A stretch of 10,903 nt of DNA, from contig JANXWU010000023.1 in NCBI GenBank assembly GCA_025350985.1, positions 1 to 10,903 of the forward strand, written 5' to 3'. Position 1 is the first letter of the stretch, and each line of letters starts with the position of its first letter. A model generated the notes under the pieces. The model searched no databases, was not told the DNA's origin, and saw nothing but the letters and a program-made list of their open reading frames with translations. The position numbers and the translations under genes are program-made. This document shows positions 7,683 through 10,903 of the stretch, in pieces. Source of the stretch: Spartobacteria bacterium. GTDB lineage: Bacteria; Verrucomicrobiota; Verrucomicrobiia; Chthoniobacterales; Chthoniobacteraceae.

Positions 7683-7711
7683 TTTGTAGCAAATAGAATA
7701 CGAACTGTGAA
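7683..7711 (-). promoter_or_regulatory. Candidate sigma70 promoter upstream of the dehydratase
   Basis: Minus strand: TTCACA (7711-7706, 5 of 6 to the -35 consensus), 17-base spacer, TACAAA (7688-7683, 4 of 6 to the -10 consensus). Transcription would start near 7676, giving a leader of about 30 bases to the TTG start. The surrounding 100 bases are clearly AT-richer than the flanking genes, as expected of a promoter. It would let the dehydratase and glycosyltransferase be expressed apart from the upstream aminotransferase and NRPS-like genes. Confidence 0.4.
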
Positions 7712-7715
7712 CTGT
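7702..7715. repeat. Tandem heptamer GAACTGT x2
   Basis: Two adjacent copies of GAACTGT (7702-7708 and 7709-7715) overlap the proposed -35 element. They could be a regulator half-site pair or chance in AT-rich DNA. Confidence 0.35.
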
Positions 7716-7717
7716 TA

Positions 7718-7737
7718 TTTCTGATATTTATCAGAAA
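7718..7737. promoter_or_regulatory. Perfect 9-bp inverted repeat, possible operator (or weak terminator)
   Basis: TTTCTGATA (7718-7726) and TATCAGAAA (7729-7737) are exact reverse complements around a 2-base centre. The element lies 11 bases past the stop of the NRPS-like gene and 6 bases upstream of the proposed -35, centred near -52 from the predicted start. That is a common position for an activator site. As RNA it would be an AU-rich hairpin with a very tight loop and no following U-tract, so a terminator reading is less likely. The binding protein is unknown. Confidence 0.45.
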
Positions 7738-7748
7738 CTATAACCTCG

Positions 7749-10352
7749 TTAGCTTTGCAGCCCTTTAACGAGACACTCCCCCAGCACTCGAGCCGTGGTC
7801 ACCACATTCGGTTGAGCCATCATGGTAACGTGATTTCCTGGAACCTGATGGACTTCCAAGCCGCCGCCCGCGTGTTTTCGCCACTCGAGTTGCCAAGCAT
7901 CGACGGCAGGAAACCGCTCGCTGGCGCGCACGAGCGTGATCGGTCCGGGAAAAACTTTGGGAACGTAAAGGTCGAGCGCCGCGTGATTAGTCAGGTCGAT
8001 CTCGCGATGGGCGCGCGGCATCGATGCCTGTCCGGTGCCGACTCCGGTCCGCGTTCTCAAGCGCTTGATCCGCGCGCCGAGGTAAGTCCGCAAACCGATG
8101 CTCTGCATCATTTGCCAATGGATCAAGAGCCGCAATCCGGGCAACCGCGACAGGGGCCGCGGCCCGTCGGGATCGAGCATGCACAGCAAGCCCAAGGTCT
8201 CGCCCTGCGCCGCGAGTTGCTGCGCCATTTCAAAAGCGATCAGGGCGCCGAAGCACAGGCCGGTTAAAAAATAGGGGCCGTGTGGTTGCAGGCTGCGGAT
8301 TTCCGAAAGGTAATGCGCCGCCATCTCCTCGACGGTTTTGTAAGGAGTCGTCTGGTTGTCCAAGCCCTGCGATTGCAAACCGTAAACCGGCTGGCCGGGC
8401 GCGAGATTTTGCACCAGCTCGCGAAATTCCAAAATATTTCCACCCACGGGATGCACGCAAAAAAGTGGCGGCTGCACGCCGCCTGGGCGCAGGGAAACCA
8501 GGGACGGCCAGACCGAAGGCGGGGCTTCCTGAACCACCAAGGCCGCGAGTTGCTCGATGGTCGGCGCTTGGAAAAGCGTGGCCAGCGGCAGCTTGCGGGC
8601 GAACACTTCCTCGATTTCCAAAAAGACCTCCACCGCAAGAATCGAATCGCCGCCCAGATCGAAAAAATTGTCCCTCACCCCGATGGGACGCGTCTTCAGC
8701 GCACGCTCCCACAGGGCCACGAGCTTGGATTCCACCTCATTCCTGGGAGCCACGGCCGCAGCTTTGGCTTCGGAGGAAAAAAATTCCGGTGCGGGCAGGG
8801 CGTCGGAATCCAGTTTGCCGTGGGCGGTGAGCGGCAGCGTCTCAATCGGCACAAAGGCCGACGGGATCATGTAATCGGGCAGTGCTTCGCTCAGAAAACT
8901 GCGGAGTTCCGCAAAGCCGGGAGCCGGTGCCGCCGGGGCCGAAAGGAAATAGGCGACGATCCGATCTTCTTCGCGGGCATCGGGACGCAACACCACGACA
9001 GCCCGTTTCACCGCCGGGTGTCGTTCGAGCACGCTTTCGATTTCACCCAGCTCGATGCGGAACCCGCGCAGCTTTACCTGATGGTCGATGCGTCCCAAAA
9101 ATTCCAATCTCCCGTCGGAAAGCAGGCGCGCCAAGTCTCCGGTTTTATAAAGTCGCGCCTGCACATCGTCGCTGAACGGATGGCGGATGAACTTCTTTTG
9201 CGTCAACTCCGGATTGTTGAGATAGCCTTGGGCGATGCCGGGTCCGCCGATGTGAATTTCTCCAGCGACACCGGCCGGGACCGGCTGCAAATCGCCATCG
9301 AGCAGGTGAATTTCATATCCCGAAATCGGGCGTCCGATGGGCGCGGACCTCGCTTCGGGCGCGAGCGCCTCAATCGGGCCGCACACCGCCCAGACGGTCG
9401 CCTCCGTCGGCCCGTAAAAATTCCAGACCGGCACGCCCCAAGTCAGCAGAATCGCGCTCAAGGGCCGGCGCAGCGTTTCGCCTCCGCAGACGATCAACCG
9501 CAGCGCGAGGCCATGCGCGCCTTGGGCCTCGCGGACTTGCGCGAGCTGCCGGAGGGCCGAGGGAGTCTGGCTGAGGACGGTCACTTTTTCCTCGATCAGC
9601 GATCGGTAAAAGTCCTGCGGCGACTGCTCTCGCGCGCCCGGTACGATGACCAACCGTCCGCCGGAGGTGAGGCATCCCCAAATTTCCCACACGGAAAAAT
9701 CGAACGCACAGGAATGAAAAACCGTCCACACGTCGCGCTCATCAAAGCCAAACGACGGCTGCGTGGCGCGCAGAAGATGCACGACGCTGCGATGGCGGAT
9801 TTGCACGCCTTTGGGACTGCCGGTGGAGCCGGAGGTGTAGATGACGTAGGCCAAATCTTCCGCCCCTGCCGACGTCGCGGGTGGCGCTTCATCCCGAGCC
9901 GCGATGATCGGCCAGTCGGCGTCCAGACAGACCACTCGGGCGGCGGACGTTTTTACCAGATTGCGCAGGGAGGTCTGAGTCAAAATCAGCGGCGCCTGCG
10001 AGTCGCCGAGCATGAACTCGACCCGCTGCTGCGGGTAGGCTGGATCGACGGGCACGTAGGCACCGCCGGCTTTTAAAATGCCCAGCATCCCCACGATCAT
10101 CTCCAGCGAACGCTCCACACACAGGATGACGTTCACCCCCGGACGCACTCCCAGCGCGACGAGATGATGCGCCAGTTGATTGGCTCGCCCGCTCAACTCC
10201 GCGTAGGTCAGGTGCTGCCCGCGCCAGCTCACGGCTGTCCGACCGCCATGCTTCACTGCCGCGCGATCAAAAAGATGGTGCAGGCAATCGGAAACGGAAT
10301 CCTCCGGCGAGGACCGTTCGGCGGCCTGGCCCTGCGTAATTTCCTGGCTCAA
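7749..10352 (-). CDS. NRPS-like protein: adenylation - carrier protein - thioesterase, no condensation domain
   Basis: This is an 867-residue protein ending at TAA 7749-7751. No in-frame ATG exists before the adenylation core, so TTG 10352, six bases past the previous stop, is the likely start. The adenylation domain (about 25-520) has the full motif set: LTYAEL 48-53, LKAGGAYVPVDP 93-104, LAYVIYTSGSTGSPKG 167-182, FDFSVWE 217-223, NFYGPTE 311-317, YKTGDL 402-407, GRIDHQVKLRGFRIELGEIE 420-439, LPDYMIP and catalytic K513. The carrier protein (about 538-608) has DNFFDLGGDS with S570 as phosphopantetheine site. The thioesterase (about 628-867) has PLFCVHPVGGN, GLCFG with C700 at the nucleophile position, D727 and H841. 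It should activate an amino or hydroxy acid as AMP ester, load it on S570, and release or transfer it from C700. A sugar aminotransferase and a 4,6-dehydratase flank it, suggesting the acid is used on a glycan; this is inference. Confidence 0.94.
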   Translation of the reverse strand: MSQEITQGQAAERSSPEDSVSDCLHHLFDRAAVKHGGRTAVSWRGQHLTYAELSGRANQLAHHLVALGVRPGVNVILCVERSLEMIVGMLGILKAGGAYVPVDPAYPQQRVEFMLGDSQAPLILTQTSLRNLVKTSAARVVCLDADWPIIAARDEAPPATSAGAEDLAYVIYTSGSTGSPKGVQIRHRSVVHLLRATQPSFGFDERDVWTVFHSCAFDFSVWEIWGCLTSGGRLVIVPGAREQSPQDFYRSLIEEKVTVLSQTPSALRQLAQVREAQGAHGLALRLIVCGGETLRRPLSAILLTWGVPVWNFYGPTEATVWAVCGPIEALAPEARSAPIGRPISGYEIHLLDGDLQPVPAGVAGEIHIGGPGIAQGYLNNPELTQKKFIRHPFSDDVQARLYKTGDLARLLSDGRLEFLGRIDHQVKLRGFRIELGEIESVLERHPAVKRAVVVLRPDAREEDRIVAYFLSAPAAPAPGFAELRSFLSEALPDYMIPSAFVPIETLPLTAHGKLDSDALPAPEFFSSEAKAAAVAPRNEVESKLVALWERALKTRPIGVRDNFFDLGGDSILAVEVFLEIEEVFARKLPLATLFQAPTIEQLAALVVQEAPPSVWPSLVSLRPGGVQPPLFCVHPVGGNILEFRELVQNLAPGQPVYGLQSQGLDNQTTPYKTVEEMAAHYLSEIRSLQPHGPYFLTGLCFGALIAFEMAQQLAAQGETLGLLCMLDPDGPRPLSRLPGLRLLIHWQMMQSIGLRTYLGARIKRLRTRTGVGTGQASMPRAHREIDLTNHAALDLYVPKVFPGPITLVRASERFPAVDAWQLEWRKHAGGGLEVHQVPGNHVTMMAQPNVVTTARVLGECLVKGLQS

Positions 10353-10358
10353 TTCGTT

Positions 10359-10903
10359 TCAACGGTGTGACGACACGCTTCGCACGATATCGCACACTCT
10401 TTCCACTTCTTCGGGTTTCAACACGGAACCACTCGGCAAACAGAGTCCGCGCGTGAAAATATCCTCCGCCGCAGCACCTCCCCGAACGGTGCATCCCGCG
10501 AAAACGGGCTGCAAATGGAGAGGCTTCCACACCGGTCGTGACTCGATGTTTTCCCGCTCCAGCGCGAGGCGGACATCCTCGCGCGTGGCGCCGAATTTTT
10601 CCGGCTCGATGGTCAGACAGGTGAGCCAGTAATTGGGCTCCCCGTACGCTGCCACGGGCATGAATTCCACCCCCGGCAACTGTCCGAGCGCCGCGCGATA
10701 CTGCTGCCAGTTCCGCTTCCGCGCCGCGATGCGATCCGGCAACACGCGGAGTTGCCCCCGCCCGATGCCCGCCAGCACATTGCTCATCCGGTAGTTGAAA
10801 CCAATCACCGAATGCTGGTAGTGAGGCGCGGGGTCGCGCGCCTGCGTCGCAAGGTGGCGCGCCTGCGCCGCCGTCTCCTCATCCTCGCACACCAGCATTC
10901 CGC
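10359..10903 (-). CDS. DegT/DnrJ/EryC1/StrS sugar aminotransferase, C-terminal part (5' end beyond window)
   Basis: The open frame enters from the right edge and ends at TGA 10359-10361. About 180 C-terminal residues of a family of roughly 370-400 are visible. They include LATQARDPAPHYQHSVIGFNY, then RMSNVLAGIGRGQL, then NIESRPVWKPLHLQPVF and the late GLCLPSGSVL, all typical of PLP-dependent aminotransferases of the PglE/EpsN group. The PLP-binding Lys lies upstream, outside the window, and is not seen. Relatives transfer an amino group from glutamate to C4 of a UDP-4-keto-6-deoxy sugar in the cytoplasm. The 4,6-dehydratase downstream would make that keto sugar. Only six bases separate its stop from the TTG of the NRPS-like gene, so the two are probably co-transcribed and translationally coupled. 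The internal ATG at 10898 is in the middle of the fold and is not the true start. Confidence 0.93.
   Translation of the reverse strand, partial: GMLVCEDEETAAQARHLATQARDPAPHYQHSVIGFNYRMSNVLAGIGRGQLRVLPDRIAARKRNWQQYRAALGQLPGVEFMPVAAYGEPNYWLTCLTIEPEKFGATREDVRLALERENIESRPVWKPLHLQPVFAGCTVRGGAAAEDIFTRGLCLPSGSVLKPEEVERVCDIVRSVSSHR

Noticed and set aside
8280..10076. 598-codon plus-strand open frame opposite the NRPS-like gene
   Set aside because: The opposite strand has every adenylation, carrier and thioesterase motif; this frame is compositional shadow.
10896..10898. ATG as start of a short aminotransferase gene
   Set aside because: It falls in the middle of the conserved fold, at the GG-M-L-V region just after the usual PLP-Lys segment, and the frame is open to the window edge.

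Overview
All six genes supported here lie on the minus strand, so transcription runs from the right edge to the left. The long plus-strand reading frames are antisense shadows of GC-rich genes. The window suggests a member of the Verrucomicrobiota or a close PVC-superphylum relative. The main reason is the leftmost gene, a very large secreted protein joining a DUF1080 domain, a PVC-type 'membrane-bound dehydrogenase' propeller, HEAT repeats, a LamG fold and a c-type heme motif. A paired GCAAGCTTCCAGCTTGC-like repeat inside that gene also resembles, from memory, repeats common in Verrucomicrobia.

Right part (10903 to 4603): a surface-polysaccharide or glycoconjugate cluster. In transcription order it holds the C-terminal half of a DegT/DnrJ/EryC1/StrS sugar aminotransferase of the PglE/EpsN kind, then, after a 6-base gap, a free-standing NRPS-like protein (adenylation, carrier protein, thioesterase; no condensation domain). 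After an AT-rich gap of about 100 bases with a promoter-like sequence and a clean palindrome comes a membrane-anchored PglF/WbpM/CapD-type nucleotide-sugar 4,6-dehydratase. A family 2 glycosyltransferase follows after 220 bases. The dehydratase and aminotransferase are successive steps to a UDP-4-amino-4,6-dideoxy sugar. The NRPS-like gene sits where pathways of this type often carry an N-acyltransferase, so it may attach an amino or hydroxy acid to that sugar or a later glycan. This is inference. The thioesterase has Cys instead of Ser as its predicted nucleophile.

Left part (4521 to 1): a small Dabb (stress-responsive A/B barrel) protein, then the giant PVC dehydrogenase/cytochrome protein, which runs off the left edge just after its CxxCH motif. 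These two look unrelated to the sugar cluster and fit the secreted carbohydrate-oxidation gene sets typical of PVC bacteria.

No tRNA, rRNA, CRISPR array, transposase or integrase was recognised. No gap between genes exceeds 220 bases.
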